A program made the translations under genes and the position numbers. A DNA stretch of 64,000 nucleotides. Source: Ottelia alismoides. Its lineage: Eukaryota; Streptophyta; Magnoliopsida; Alismatales; Hydrocharitaceae. This document shows, in pieces, positions 47,893 through 58,678 of the stretch. How positions within the stretch are numbered: the stretch's first letter is position 1; the number at the start of each line of letters is the position of its first letter. The stretch spans positions 434,001-498,000 of the forward strand of contig JAZKJV010000090.1 of NCBI GenBank assembly GCA_037367405.1, read 5' to 3'. Under the pieces are notes generated by a model. That model searched no databases and was not told the origin of the DNA. It was given only the letters and a program-made list of their open reading frames with translations.

Positions 47893-48223
47893 GAAAAAAA
47901 TAGGGCCACCCTCATCCTTATTTTCCACACTTTTTTTAATATATCACCATATGTATTCATATGTATATCCCTCTAATATGTCATTCGAATTTTGTCAGAA
48001 ATAGAGACTCATATACCTTCTATCTAAAACAAGTAATTTTAATGGTCTAAACATTGTTGTAATCGACCTATTCTAGATGAAGGGCATAGGAATTTCTATT
48101 TCTGATGAAATTCGAATGACATATGGGAGGGATACATACATGAATATGCATGGTGATATTTTTTAAAAATAATAAAAAAATACCAAAAATGAGGTCGGGG
48201 AGGGGGGCAACCCCATTGAACCC
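47893..48223. mobile_element. Micron-like element C
   Basis: Follows B across a shared TA run and ends CAACCCCATTGAACCC at another TA run (48224-48232). The signature ATATGTCATTCGAATTTTGT plus AGAAATAGAGACTC is at 47978-48010 and inverted at 48088-48124. Confidence 0.7.
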
Positions 48224-48232
48224 TATATATAT

Positions 48233-48600
48233 CGAGAAAATAGGCATGCCCCTCAGGGGGAGCAAACTTGGCTCCCTCCGCATCTATTTTCCCCATTTTT
48301 TTATTTTTTTTGAAAAATGAATCCGTGAAAATTCATCACTGTATCCTTATATTATGTCATTCAAGTTTCGTGAGAAACAGAGACTCATACGGTTTCCATC
48401 TAGACAATTATTTTTAACGATCTCGATATTGTTGAAATCGACCTCATCTGAATGGAGGTCGTAAGAGTCTCTGTTTCGTACAAAATTTGAATGATATGAT
48501 ATAACGACATAGTAATGACAATCCACAAAAGTATTTTTTAAAAAAATAAAAAAAATAAGGAAAAATAAGATGGAACGTCCAAATTAGCTCCTCGCTCTCA
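48233..48600. mobile_element. Micron-like element D (right end lost)
   Basis: Follows C across TATATATAT. The signature ATTATGTCATTCAAGTTTCG plus AGAAACAGAGACTC is at 48350-48385 and inverted at 48465-48500. Similarity fades near 48600 without a terminal TA run. Confidence 0.6.
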
Positions 48601-49391
48601 GAGCAAATAGTGCCCAGACTCTCAAGGAGGCAGAGAATGGATATGAGGTGGGAAGAGGGGACGACTTTTCGACGACCCGAAGCAAGCTTATATATAGTGG
48701 GGAAGAACGAGCTGTAGCTACAGCGGAGGAAGGAAGCACGAGTCAGGGCGGCAAGCAGAGAAGAGGTAGACCTCAGACCTCACAGCGAAGAAGACTAGCC
48801 GACGAAGAGAAGAGAGGCGGCCACATTTTACCATATATATCCACGTACGTATATATCCTCTAAAAAGACACCTAGGCTGACCGTGACATTAAATTCTTTG
48901 ATGCAAATATTATTATATGCACGCGTCCCCCTTCCCTTGTTGATAAAGTATTAGGATTAAGATCTGGCACTTACGCATAAAATACGAGATAATGTGATCT
49001 TCTTAATTGTAACCATAGAAAAAAGAGGTCGATATTCGGATATGTTATCCGTATGGTCGGCCGATGCGACCGTATTTTAATGCCTACGGGATACGGTCGT
49101 GCTCGATCTAACTACGTACGACCTGCATAGCCTAGGATGGCATACTAAATTCCATGGCATATGCATTGGATTCCACGTAAAACGATCGAGGAGAGCCCAA
49201 CCCATCTATGTTTTAGAATTACTTAGGATGACCTCATGTGAATAGTAGATGTTTGGATGATTATCAGGGTTCGATAGGATTGTAAAGAGGAATGTAATGT
49301 GATGTCACATTGATTTGTGATGGAATTCTAATCCGGGAACGAGGGTGGTAAATAGAGTTACCCCAAAGTATCCCGGCAAACAAAGGACGCT
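48601..49391. other. Intergenic, no gene recognised
   Basis: A 71-codon Arg/Gly/Ser-rich frame (48648-48863) has no known domain. Around 49035-49105 there are repeated GATATTCGGATATG/GGATACGG-like words. Confidence 0.3.
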
Positions 49392-49952
49392 TAGAGATGT
49401 GCATTGGATCGGGCAGAATCAGCTCAGTTCAAAAGCCGACCCTCTGATACCTGAGCCCAAAACTAAAACAAGCTGGACCTGACTGAAATATCGACGGAAT
49501 TGATTTTTCGGACCTGACTTGAGCTGAGGTTGGCTATGACCTGATACCACCTGCTAGAACGATATGATGTATAAAACGTGCTTGGTTAATGCGAACATAC
49601 TATGTTATTTTAAATAAAATTCGTCTTCATGGCATCTTTCCTATAAAAAATTATAAAACTAATGTGTAGTACTTCCCTAAATCCTTTCTAATGACATACT
49701 AAAAGAGCATTCGCTAATCGAACTTTTATGCGACGATGAACTCGGGAGATCATTGAGTATTGTTTTTAGATGTGTAAGAGGTTCTAACCAGCCCAGCCAA
49801 TCCCCATCCATCAGTTTCACGCTTGATTAGGCTTTGGGCCAAAATTTAAAAGATTTTTCGAGCCTCGGCCTAACTCAAAGCCCACTATGTTATATGGGCT
49901 TGGATTTGAGCCGTGCACGGCCCACAAGGAACCGATCAAATACTCATCCCTA
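49392..49952. mobile_element. hAT-like non-autonomous element, about 560 bp
   Basis: Left edge TAGAGATGTGCATTGGATCG; right edge as reverse complement TAGGGATGAGTATTTGATCG. These are good inverted termini of a common plant hAT-type repeat, whose subterminal parts are rich in GACCTGA and GGGCT words. No clear 8-bp duplication was found, so the class is provisional. Confidence 0.5.
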
Positions 49953-49960
49953 GAATCCAA

Positions 49961-50953
49961 GGTTTTAAAAACCGAACTGAACATCAAAATGGGAAGGTGT
50001 AGGTTTTGAGTTTTTATGGTTGGACCAACGGGGGATCGATTGGTAGAACCGGCGCTGATGTCAGCAGTTCATACAAGTAGGAAAAAATCGAATCGTTGTA
50101 TTATTTGTTTGATTTAATTGTATGGTCTTACCGGGTCGAACCAAGACAGACCGGTATTTCATACAATAAAAATGCATAATGCTTCCATGTTTTCAATAAC
50201 ACACGTGTCTTTCCAAGTTTTCTCAATGACACTTAATTTATACACCTAATTTTTACAATTACATGTGTGACCCTATATTTTTATAAATTTTATAGTAATG
50301 TCCTTTTATTAGTACACTTTCTCTCCTATATTATACAAACATAAGGACTATTGTTAAATTTTAAGAATATAGGGGCACATGTGTAATTGCTAAAAAGTAA
50401 CGGGTCTAAATGCTACTAGTTGATAAATATATTTTACCAATTGATAAAAATACATAAATGTAATGTATAAAATTAACATTTAAAGCTATTCAAATTCCAA
50501 TTGATGACAAGTGTTGTTAATTTAGCGCTTATCATATTGTGATAGTGACAACTTCTTCTTTACGAGGATGCATCGTTTGTTGCTATTGGAAGGGGACAAC
50601 CTCATGAACAATGTGATAAGAGAGAGACAATGCTCATAAAGCAGGAAACAATATTGAGTCATTATCATACATTGAAGGAGGAGAGATAAAGGAGTGTCAT
50701 ACAATATGTTACAATGAAACTGCATTATGAATAGTTTCTAAAAAAATTATATTTTATACAATATTTATGAATTATTTTTATTAAAAATAGATGGTCAAAT
50801 CAGTGATTTTGTTCGATTGATTCAACCGAGTTAATCCTATCCATCCGAATTTGGACTGGCTTAATTTTCTGAGAAAAATCAAGTGGTTGGAGCGTTTTTC
50901 CTGCAGTTCTTGGTTTAATCGGTTGAACCTACCGGTTCGATTTTTAAAACATA
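49961..50953. mobile_element. Decayed hAT relative, about 1 kb
   Basis: Starts CAAGGTTTTAAAAACCGAAC and ends CCGGTTCGATTTTTAAAACATA, inverted ends of the same type as the hAT at 35953. The flanks CTAGAATC and ATAAAATC match at 6 of 8 positions, a worn duplication. It contains a fold-back family copy (50170-50460). No transposase remains. Confidence 0.6.
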
Positions 50954-51420
50954 ATAAAATCAGTTCCTATATTATCCATTTTTGAATATATAATAAAGAA
51001 TAGTATTATGAAATGTAGAAACTAATGTATACTATTGAAACATATTATTACTTTTTGAAAAGAGTTTTTATTAGTTGTTTTCCTCTGAGATATTGCAATA
51101 TCAGTTATGCTCCTTTTTTTGGAGTATCATTCCTTTACTTCTTCCACAATTATCATTTGTTCCCCTTGCGTTAGCTGTCGTCCATCCCCAATGCAAACAT
51201 ATGTTAACTTTGAAGGTACAAGAGGAATTAGATTAAAAAAAAGGATCTTCACCCCCATCCTCCCCCTCCCCACTCCTCCTCCGCCCACATGCTCCTCCAC
51301 CGCCCCCTCCTCCACTGCCCCTCCTCCCTCCACCACCCCGACCCTCCTTAGGAGCTGGGGAAAACCAGTGCAAGGTTAATTTCTATGTGATAGGGCCTGA
51401 TCTTAATTGCAGTCATCCTT
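50954..51420. other. Intergenic, with a C-rich pyrimidine tract
   Basis: A partial fold-back family phrase lies near 51080-51180. At 51248-51352 the plus strand is a C/T-rich tract (CCTCC repeats) that opens Pro/Thr-rich frames without a domain. Confidence 0.45.
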
Positions 51421-52010
51421 TGTAACACCCTAACCCCAAACATAGTACCACATGGAAAACTCACAAAGTATGGGTGTGGTATATAAGTGGTGGGGATTAC
51501 TACTTGACAACTTGGGCTTAAGCATTTTGGGTGGTTGTCAACGGGTCCATTTGGGCCCGAACTCAACAAGTTGTCAGGGTCAGTTTTCCTCAATAACGGA
51601 CCGGGGACCTAAGCCCGGGACGTTACAAATGGTATCAGAGCCGAACACCCTCTGACAGTGGAAAGGGCTACCCGAGAGGTGGAGCCGCCCCTACAAAGAG
51701 GATGGAGGAAATGGCTACCCGGAGCGTGCAGCCGCCACTATCACTGGGAATAAGTGATGGGCCATATCGCAACGAGGACGTTGCGAATATAAGTGGGGGA
51801 GGTTGTAACACCCTAACCCCAAACATAGTACCACATGGAAAACTCACAAAGTATGGGTGTGGTATATAAGTGGTGGGGATTACTACTTGACAACTTGGGC
51901 TTAAGCATTTTGGGTGGTTGTCAACGGGTCCATTTGGGCCCGAACTCAACAAGTTGTCAGGGTCAGTTTTCCTCAATAACGGACCGGGGACCTAAGCCCG
52001 GGACGTTACA
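51421..52010 (+). mobile_element. Intact TRIM retrotransposon with identical LTRs
   Basis: LTRs 51421-51627 and 51804-52010 are both 207 bp (TGTAACACCC to GGACGTTACA) and I find no difference between them. The primer-binding site TGGTATCAGAGC (51630-51641), complementary to initiator tRNA-Met, lies two bases inside. A purine tract, AAGTGGGGGAGGT, touches the 3' LTR. TCCTT occurs on both flanks (51416-51420 and 52011-52015), a perfect 5-bp duplication. The interior is 176 bp and non-coding, so it must have been copied by enzymes of another element. An old inverted copy lies at 230-803. Confidence 0.96.
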
Positions 52011-52015
52011 TCCTT

Positions 52016-52405
52016 GGCCCTTGGCTGCAGAGCGAAGGTATAAAGACATAAAAGTAAGTAGAAAGGAAGAGGAGGTGGGGATGATAGCCCATCCGGATTT
52101 GTTTAATCAGAGAAGAATGAAGAAGGATTGCGAAAAATAGTAGAGCAAAGTATTCAAGAGAAAAAAGAAGGAAGGAGAAGGTGAACAAGGGGATGTCGTA
52201 CCAAGTTTGGTTGTTCTCGTTACAGGGTATCGAGGTGGTGCGGCTCCTGATTGATGCCTCTAGCCATTGGGTGTGTGCTGCAATAGCTCAACAATAGCTT
52301 GAGGACATGATATAACAAGGGAGATTGAGTTCCTCTCCTTGGATCATGGCACAAAGGAGTAGAAGGATGTTATCTTCTTCAAGAAGTCACATCTAGAGAT
52401 ATCGT
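52016..52405. other. Unassigned flank between TRIM and copia
   Basis: No recognisable coding sequence. It should continue the gypsy element if the copia had inserted cleanly, but I see no gypsy similarity on either strand. Confidence 0.45.
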
Positions 52406-54746
52406 TGGATGGAGAATCCTCAAGCGCATCACGGAAGCGTGTTGATCGTATCGAATACGATCGGAGCAACTAGTCGTACTAGATGCTAGATGCAGCGGAA
52501 ATTAAAAAAATTTAACAAAACGATGAAACCACATGATCACGAGAACACTTCTCGGATCGTTTCATCAGACCACAAAGTACAAGGAATACCTCTTGAAGCG
52601 TGGTTGTGATCGCGAGATCCCAAAGTAGAGATCCTCCTATCTTGAGTCCGACCCACGGAGAATGCACTTGCGGGCACGATGATGAGTCGCGTCCTTCCCG
52701 CAATCCTTCGATGAAGATCCAAGCGAGATGCTCTCCTCTTCAATATCAAAATGGACGTCCACTTGGATACTAAGAGAGAGACCACACGAGATTTAGAGAG
52801 AGAGAGAGAGTAGTAGTCTTTTACTTCTCTAGATTATGTACCTTGGAGAGGCTAACCTAGCCCTCCTTTTATACTAGTTTAGGATCCAATGGATCTCAAT
52901 CCATGGGACTCATGGATCCAAGGGATATGCTTGGTCCATGATAAATCAATGGCTAGGATTTGTTGTTCAATAACAACAATTAATCAAGAGATAATATAAC
53001 AAATGAGGTGGAGTTAACCAACCCCTAAAAAGGGGGGGGGGGGGCGTCACCCATGAACTCTTCATGGGTGACGCCACCCATGAGGGTGGTTTTTCTCCAT
53101 TTTATTTATTATATTATTCCTCAATTAATTACAATAATTATTCGCCAAAATTAATTCCAAATTAATTTTGTGAATATTTCAATCTTGCCATTGAATATTA
53201 TGTGAATCATATTCACAACCCAAACTAGTTAGTAAATTGCATTTCCAATTAATTAACAAATGTGAATCCAATTCACATTATTAATTAACAAATGCTATTT
53301 ACATAAATTCTCTCTCTTATATATATGTATATTATAAATCATATTTATAACATACATATATCATGGATATTGCTATCCACATTCTCTTAATCCTTGATAA
53401 TCAAATCTTATTTAATTATCTTAGATAATCAATATGAATCATATTCATATTTAAGCTTGATAATTAAATCACATTTAATCATCAAGTCCTTGCTTGGATA
53501 TTTTATCAAAAGAATTACTCTTGAACCCTTTCAAGAATAATGTGCTTTCTCCGCAGATACTTGGAGACAAGGATAGGGCGATTGTATTATTCCACGTATA
53601 GTGACTTGGATGTTGAGATCTCATCTCAAATCCAGATCTTACGGACCTCCCACAGATGCTTGATTAAATCAAGACCGCAAATCCAATCTTCTCATTGAAT
53701 CTGAATCCCATTCAGATCAATGTCCAACTCTTGGACTAAGATCGGATTGCTTCTCTACTGAAAGGAGTCACTAAAATCCAGACCTGTTTCATCACTCCCT
53801 CGGAATGGAAGCGTCATGGATATACAATCGTTTATGATCACATCACCCTTCAGGTATTCCCAATACCTGTACATCCTGCATACTGGAAGACCCATGATCA
53901 ACCCGAAGATCAAGATCATTTTATACTGTCTTCTTCAGGGTTTAATCATTAAGTTTCTCAATCTTGGTCATTGGGATTTGGTATCGATCATATGCTTTCC
54001 CAAAGCATATATCATACCTTCAAATTCATGTCATGCTTCCAAAGCACGACGACCATGCATGGAATTTGATCGGTCCCAATACCTCATGAGTGAGCTCATG
54101 TCTTCCGGTTCACAAGTGAACCTGTATGATCCCTTTGAGAGATCATATTGCTCATATACCCTTATATGCACACCAGCTCGCCGGTGTATAGACCTTGGTT
54201 AGGTCATCAACCTATTGGTCTGCCAAATGTACATACTTAGATATATAGCAATATATCTGTCTCCGGTCAGAGGATGCGTGCCTATGCTGTGACAGCATTC
54301 AACATAGGACTTAAGTTATCTCGATCTCGTTGGGTCAACCCATTGACCTAACTAATCTGACACCTCCGAATCACTATTCCCATGCAGAGGACCTGCATCA
54401 AGAGGTCGGTCAGATATCAGCCTATGTGAGAAAGGATTGCCATCTCCTACTCAGGCTGGAGATCTTCACTTGACAATCATTTGACGGTGCTTGATGAGTC
54501 CTCTATCTAACTCTTTAGATATTCATCCAAACACCAGCCTCTATGATTCATTTAATGAATCAACAGCTATATGATCATCAAGCTGGCCAAGGTACATAAC
54601 CCTAATTGTACAGAGGGACCTTATAGTGCATTCATTCATATAATTTCAGAAAGGGAGTGAAACATCAATAACTTTTATTGATAAACATAAATATTACAAT
54701 AACATTTATTGTAAGAATGGTTCGCCCAGGGCTCACAAGTCTAACA
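52406..54746 (-). repeat. 3' LTR of the copia element
   Basis: About 2.34 kb, identical to the 5' LTR apart from about eight substitutions and short repeat-length changes (G13 against G10 near 53040, AG/TAG repeats near 52800). The outer edge is uncertain by a few bases: the shared sequence clearly starts at 52412, and GGAT before it may also belong. The 128-codon frame at 53816-54202, repeated in the other LTR, has no domain. Confidence 0.93.
53043..53075. repeat. 15-bp perfect hairpin in the LTR
   Basis: GGCGTCACCCATGAA, loop CTC, then the exact complement. It follows a poly-G run and is conserved in the other LTR at 61143-61175. Confidence 0.88.
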
Positions 54747-54760
54747 ATCTCCCACTAGCC
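54747..54760 (-). other. Polypurine tract of the copia element
   Basis: Minus strand AGGGCTAGTGGGAGAT directly abuts the 3' LTR start TGTTAGACTTGTG and is the presumed plus-strand primer. The pol stop codon lies at its upstream edge. Confidence 0.75.
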
Positions 54761-54761
54761 C

Positions 54762-57476
54762 TCAGAACCATTCAGGTACAATCCGTAAACCCATACTCAT
54801 TACATGCTGGTCAAAAACCTTCTGTGTCAGAGGTTTGGTAAGAGGATCAGCAATGTTGTCGGCAGAGGCCACCTTGGTGATGATGATATCACCACGCTTT
54901 TGAATCTCCCGAATGATGTGGTATTTCCTTTCCACGTGTTTGCTCTTCTGATGGCACCTGGGTTCCTTTGCTTGGGCAATGGCTCCAGTGTTATCGCAGA
55001 GTAACGGGACGGGAGTATCAGAGGAAACTACGCCAAGTTCCAAGATGAACTTGCGCAACCACACCGCCTCCTTTGCAGCATCCGATGCGGCAATGTATTC
55101 GGCTTCTGTTGTTGAATCTGTCGTAGTGTCCTGCTTCTTGCTTCTCCAGCTCACAGCACCACCGTTCAACAGGAATACAAACCCTGATGTCGACTTTCGA
55201 TCATCAATATCTGACTGGAAGTCTGAATCTGTATATCCCAAGACTTGGAGATCACCATCCCCATAGACCAAGATGTAATCTTGCGTCCGTCTTAGATATT
55301 TGAATATGTTCTTTACTGCATTCCAGTGTTTTTCTCCATAGCAGGATTGGTAACGACTTACCACTCCCACTGCATGGCAGATGTCTGGCCTAGTACACAT
55401 CATGGCATACATCAGGCTTCCTACAGCTGATGCATAAGGACATCCAGCCATGGCCTTCTTTTCCTCAACACTTTGAGGAGCCATCCCTTTGGACAGATGG
55501 ATACCATGTCCTAAGGGGAGGAATCCTTTCTTCGAACTATCCATACGGAATCGTTCAAGAATCTTCTTGATGTATCCATGTTGTGATAATCCCAATATTC
55601 TCTTTTCTCGGTTTCTGAACAACTTCAGGCCTAAGATGTAAGAGGCTTCTCCAAGATCTTTCATCTCGAAGGTATGGGATAGCCAAATCTTCACACTGGT
55701 CATCATTCCTGTATCATTCCCAATGATAAGGATATCATCTACATAAAGCACGATGAACACAATGGCGCTCCCACTAAGCTTCTTGTACACACAAGGTTCA
55801 TCAGGGTTTTGCACAAAATCATAACTCTTTATGGTTTCGTCAAATCTGATGTTCCAGCTACGAGAAGCTTGTTTGAGCCCATAGATGGATTTCTTCAGCT
55901 TGCATACTTTACCGTCCTCAGCTATGAAGCCCTGGGGCTGCTCCATATAGATATCCTCCTCGAGGTATCCATTGAGGAAAGCCGTCTTGACGTCCATCTG
56001 CCAGATGTCGTAGTCAAGATATGCAGCTATAGCTAGCAGTGTCCTGATGGACTTAAGCATGGCCACAGGAGAGAATGTCTCATCATAGTCGATGCCTTCT
56101 CTCTGTGTGTAGCCCTTGGCTACGAGCCGTGCCTTGAAAGTCTCTACTTTCCCATCAGGTCCCCTCTTTCTCTTGAAGATCCATTTACACCCAATGGGTT
56201 TTACCCCTCTAGGTGGATCCTCTAGGGTCCATACACCATTCTTATGCATGAAGTCAATCTCTGACTTCATTGCTAGCATCCATCTATCCATGTCATGATC
56301 CGCAAGTGCTTCATCATATGAAGAAGGATCATTGTCAGTCTCACCTGACACATGGAATCCATACCTTTCAGGTGGTGCAACCACCCTCGAACTCCTTCGA
56401 AGAGGTATGGGTGTTTCATCTTCATTTATCTCTTCAGTTTCTGGTTCAGGAATCTCAGAATCCTCAGGGGATTCAATGAGGTCCTCTACTTCATTCTTGT
56501 CTTGACCTTTAAGGAAATCATCCTCCAGAAATTTCACATCCCTAGAGACAAAAACCTTTTGGGTCTCAGGGTCATAAAGCTGGTATCCAATACCATCTTT
56601 AATATACCCAATGAAGTAGCACTCACGAGTGCGAGATTCTAGCTTACTTGCGTCCACGTTCTTCACATGAACCAAGCATCCCCAAACCCTCAAGTGTTTA
56701 ACACTAGGTTTGGTTCCATACCAGAGTTCGTGAGGAGTCTTTGGTATAGACTTGCTAGGAATCTTGTTTAGGATATATATTGCAGTCTCTACTGCATATC
56801 CCCAGAAACTAAGAGGCAAATGTGCTTTACTCATCATTGAACGGACCATGTCCATGATGGTCCTGTTGCGTCTTTCAGCAACACCATTAAGTTGGGGAGT
56901 TCCAGGAGGAGTGAGATTGGAGACAATTCCACTCTCTTTAAGGTATTCCTTGAATTCATCTGAGAGGTACTCACCACCTCGGTCAGATCGAATCCGTTTA
57001 ATCTTCCTGTCGGCTTGGTTCTCAACCAATGCCTTAAACTCTTTGAACTTTTCAAAGGTTTCAGATTTATGACGAAGCAGGAAGATAAACCCATATCGCG
57101 AATGGTCATCGATAAACGTCAAATAATATCGATATCCATTTCTAGTCGCGGTATTGAAGGGACCACATACATCAGTATGTATTAGGTCGAGAATACCCTC
57201 GCATCTCGTAACCTTGTTACGGAAAGGTGTTCTGGTCATTTTACCTCGAATGCAGTGTTCGCAGGTAGGTAAAGATTGAACCTGTAGAAAATCTAAAGGT
57301 CCATCCTTTATCAATCTATTGATCCTATCAACAGATAAATGACCAAGCCTGTGATGCCAAATCATGTTTGAATGATTTCCATCCTCCCTGGATCTCTTGG
57401 GGTTTTTATTATCAGTGGTAGTAACATTCATGACACATTCATCAATGCACAATTCATAGAGTCCACCAGAAGTCAA
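54762..57476 (-). CDS. Copia integrase, reverse transcriptase and RNase H
   Basis: A 904-aa open frame, the downstream part of the gag-pol polyprotein. The GAG-pre-integrase zinc-binding region (WHHRLGHL, then CEHC) covers residues 40-75, the integrase core has D102 (HTDVCGP), D165 (RSDRGGEY) and E201 (GVAERRNR). The reverse transcriptase spans about 396-620, with D495 in QMDVKTAFL and YVDD at 578-581. RNase H has D750, E791 and a DSTTEAEYIA motif. It makes cDNA from the element RNA and inserts it. The natural frame begins upstream: homologous text continues in this frame from about 57600, so the listed start is just the first Met after the break that separates it from gag-protease. All catalytic residues are kept. 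Confidence 0.93.
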   Translation of the reverse strand: MTSGGLYELCIDECVMNVTTTDNKNPKRSREDGNHSNMIWHHRLGHLSVDRINRLIKDGPLDFLQVQSLPTCEHCIRGKMTRTPFRNKVTRCEGILDLIHTDVCGPFNTATRNGYRYYLTFIDDHSRYGFIFLLRHKSETFEKFKEFKALVENQADRKIKRIRSDRGGEYLSDEFKEYLKESGIVSNLTPPGTPQLNGVAERRNRTIMDMVRSMMSKAHLPLSFWGYAVETAIYILNKIPSKSIPKTPHELWYGTKPSVKHLRVWGCLVHVKNVDASKLESRTRECYFIGYIKDGIGYQLYDPETQKVFVSRDVKFLEDDFLKGQDKNEVEDLIESPEDSEIPEPETEEINEDETPIPLRRSSRVVAPPERYGFHVSGETDNDPSSYDEALADHDMDRWMLAMKSEIDFMHKNGVWTLEDPPRGVKPIGCKWIFKRKRGPDGKVETFKARLVAKGYTQREGIDYDETFSPVAMLKSIRTLLAIAAYLDYDIWQMDVKTAFLNGYLEEDIYMEQPQGFIAEDGKVCKLKKSIYGLKQASRSWNIRFDETIKSYDFVQNPDEPCVYKKLSGSAIVFIVLYVDDILIIGNDTGMMTSVKIWLSHTFEMKDLGEASYILGLKLFRNREKRILGLSQHGYIKKILERFRMDSSKKGFLPLGHGIHLSKGMAPQSVEEKKAMAGCPYASAVGSLMYAMMCTRPDICHAVGVVSRYQSCYGEKHWNAVKNIFKYLRRTQDYILVYGDGDLQVLGYTDSDFQSDIDDRKSTSGFVFLLNGGAVSWRSKKQDTTTDSTTEAEYIAASDAAKEAVWLRKFILELGVVSSDTPVPLLCDNTGAIAQAKEPRCHQKSKHVERKYHIIREIQKRGDIIITKVASADNIADPLTKPLTQKVFDQHVMSMGLRIVPEWF

Positions 57477-57571
57477 AATACCATCCGCAATATATTTATC
57501 ATAACGGTTTATGATTAATTTATTACAGAAAATGAAGGAATATCCATTTCTAACTAACTTAGATACAGATA

Positions 57572-58678
57572 TTAAATTCCTTCTGACTTCAGGTACATAA
57601 AGACACTCTTCACTAGGACTCGACCACTAGATAACAATAGTCTGCACGTCCCGATGGCGACCGCTGCAACACTTGCATCAGATCCCATCTGGATAACTAT
57701 CTCCCCATGCTCCAGATTCCTAGTTTCCTGAAACAAATGCAATGAATTGCATACATGAACAGAAGCACCAGAATCTACAACCCAACTTCCTTCTCGTCCA
57801 ACGAGAAAGCTGGTTTCAATGATGAAAGTAGATTTCATACCTACTGGGGCTTTACCTTTGTCGGTAGACTTCAGGTAGTATGGGCAGTTACGCCGCCAGT
57901 GCCCCGGCTTCTTGCAGTGGTGACAGACATCGGTCTTTTTCGATGTCATCAGTGTGGAAGCACTAGAAGATGAACCAACTCCTTGATTCTTCTTCTTTCT
58001 CTTCGAGGCTGGGCCCTTCTGAGAACCTTGCTTCCGCCCGCGCTTTCCTCTCACCTGTGCAACCATTGCACTAGCAGAGGGGCCGTCCTTCTTCAAGACG
58101 TCTTCTGCAGACTTCAAAGCAGCCAACAGCCCAGCGTTTGTGAAATCACCTTTGTTCATGTGGTAAGACACAACAAAGTTGTTGAAAGACTTAGGGAGCG
58201 ACAGGAGAATGAAATCAGCTTGCATTTCAGAGTCCAAGTACGCTCCCAGGGTTTCCAGCTCAGAGAGGTACCCAAACATTTTGAGTACATGTTCTCTGAC
58301 AGAGGTCCCTTCTTGCATCTTGCAGCGAATAAGCTCTTTCATCACATTATAACGCTGTGTGCGGTTTATGTCACCGAATATTTCTTTCAGACTCAGCATA
58401 ATTTCCTGGCAATGGTTTATTTCCACATGTTGCTTCTGAAGCACATTGGACAATGACCCAAGGATGTAACATCTTGCCAGATTATTATCTTCATCATATT
58501 TTTCATTATATGATTTATCTTCATCAGTCACAGGGTCTGCAATCTTGTCCTTGCTAAGCACGTAGGAGATGCGCTCTGCACAGAGAACAAGATCCAAATT
58601 TCGGATCCAATCCGAATAATTTGGTCCGGTCAACTGATTGACCTCTAGAAGCCTGCTAAGTGGGTTCATGGACTTCAT
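57572..58678 (-). CDS. Copia gag and protease
   Basis: A 368-aa frame. The N-terminal half is a copia-type gag (LTGPNYSDWIRNLDLVLCAE at 16-35; LPKSFNNFVVSYHM at 161-174). A basic linker (GKRGRKQGSQKGPASKRKKK) precedes the CCHC zinc knuckle C252-C255-H260-C265, which binds RNA. The aspartic protease starts at VDSGAS (D302-S303-G304). The protein stops soon after, at 57572, because of a one-base frame change near 57606-57612, just before the end of the protease domain; copia elements normally continue in one frame into integrase. Gag forms the particle in the cytoplasm and protease cuts the polyprotein. Confidence 0.92.
   Translation of the reverse strand: MKSMNPLSRLLEVNQLTGPNYSDWIRNLDLVLCAERISYVLSKDKIADPVTDEDKSYNEKYDEDNNLARCYILGSLSNVLQKQHVEINHCQEIMLSLKEIFGDINRTQRYNVMKELIRCKMQEGTSVREHVLKMFGYLSELETLGAYLDSEMQADFILLSLPKSFNNFVVSYHMNKGDFTNAGLLAALKSAEDVLKKDGPSASAMVAQVRGKRGRKQGSQKGPASKRKKKNQGVGSSSSASTLMTSKKTDVCHHCKKPGHWRRNCPYYLKSTDKGKAPVGMKSTFIIETSFLVGREGSWVVDSGASVHVCNSLHLFQETRNLEHGEIVIQMGSDASVAAVAIGTCRLLLSSGRVLVKSVFMYLKSEGI

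Noticed and set aside
51348..51976. Two frames with identical N-terminal text on the minus strand
   Set aside because: They lie in the identical LTRs of a non-coding TRIM.
52390..52412. A 5-bp target duplication for the copia element
   Set aside because: None of the possible left pentamers (TTGGA, GGATG, AGATA) matches GGAGC at the right edge.
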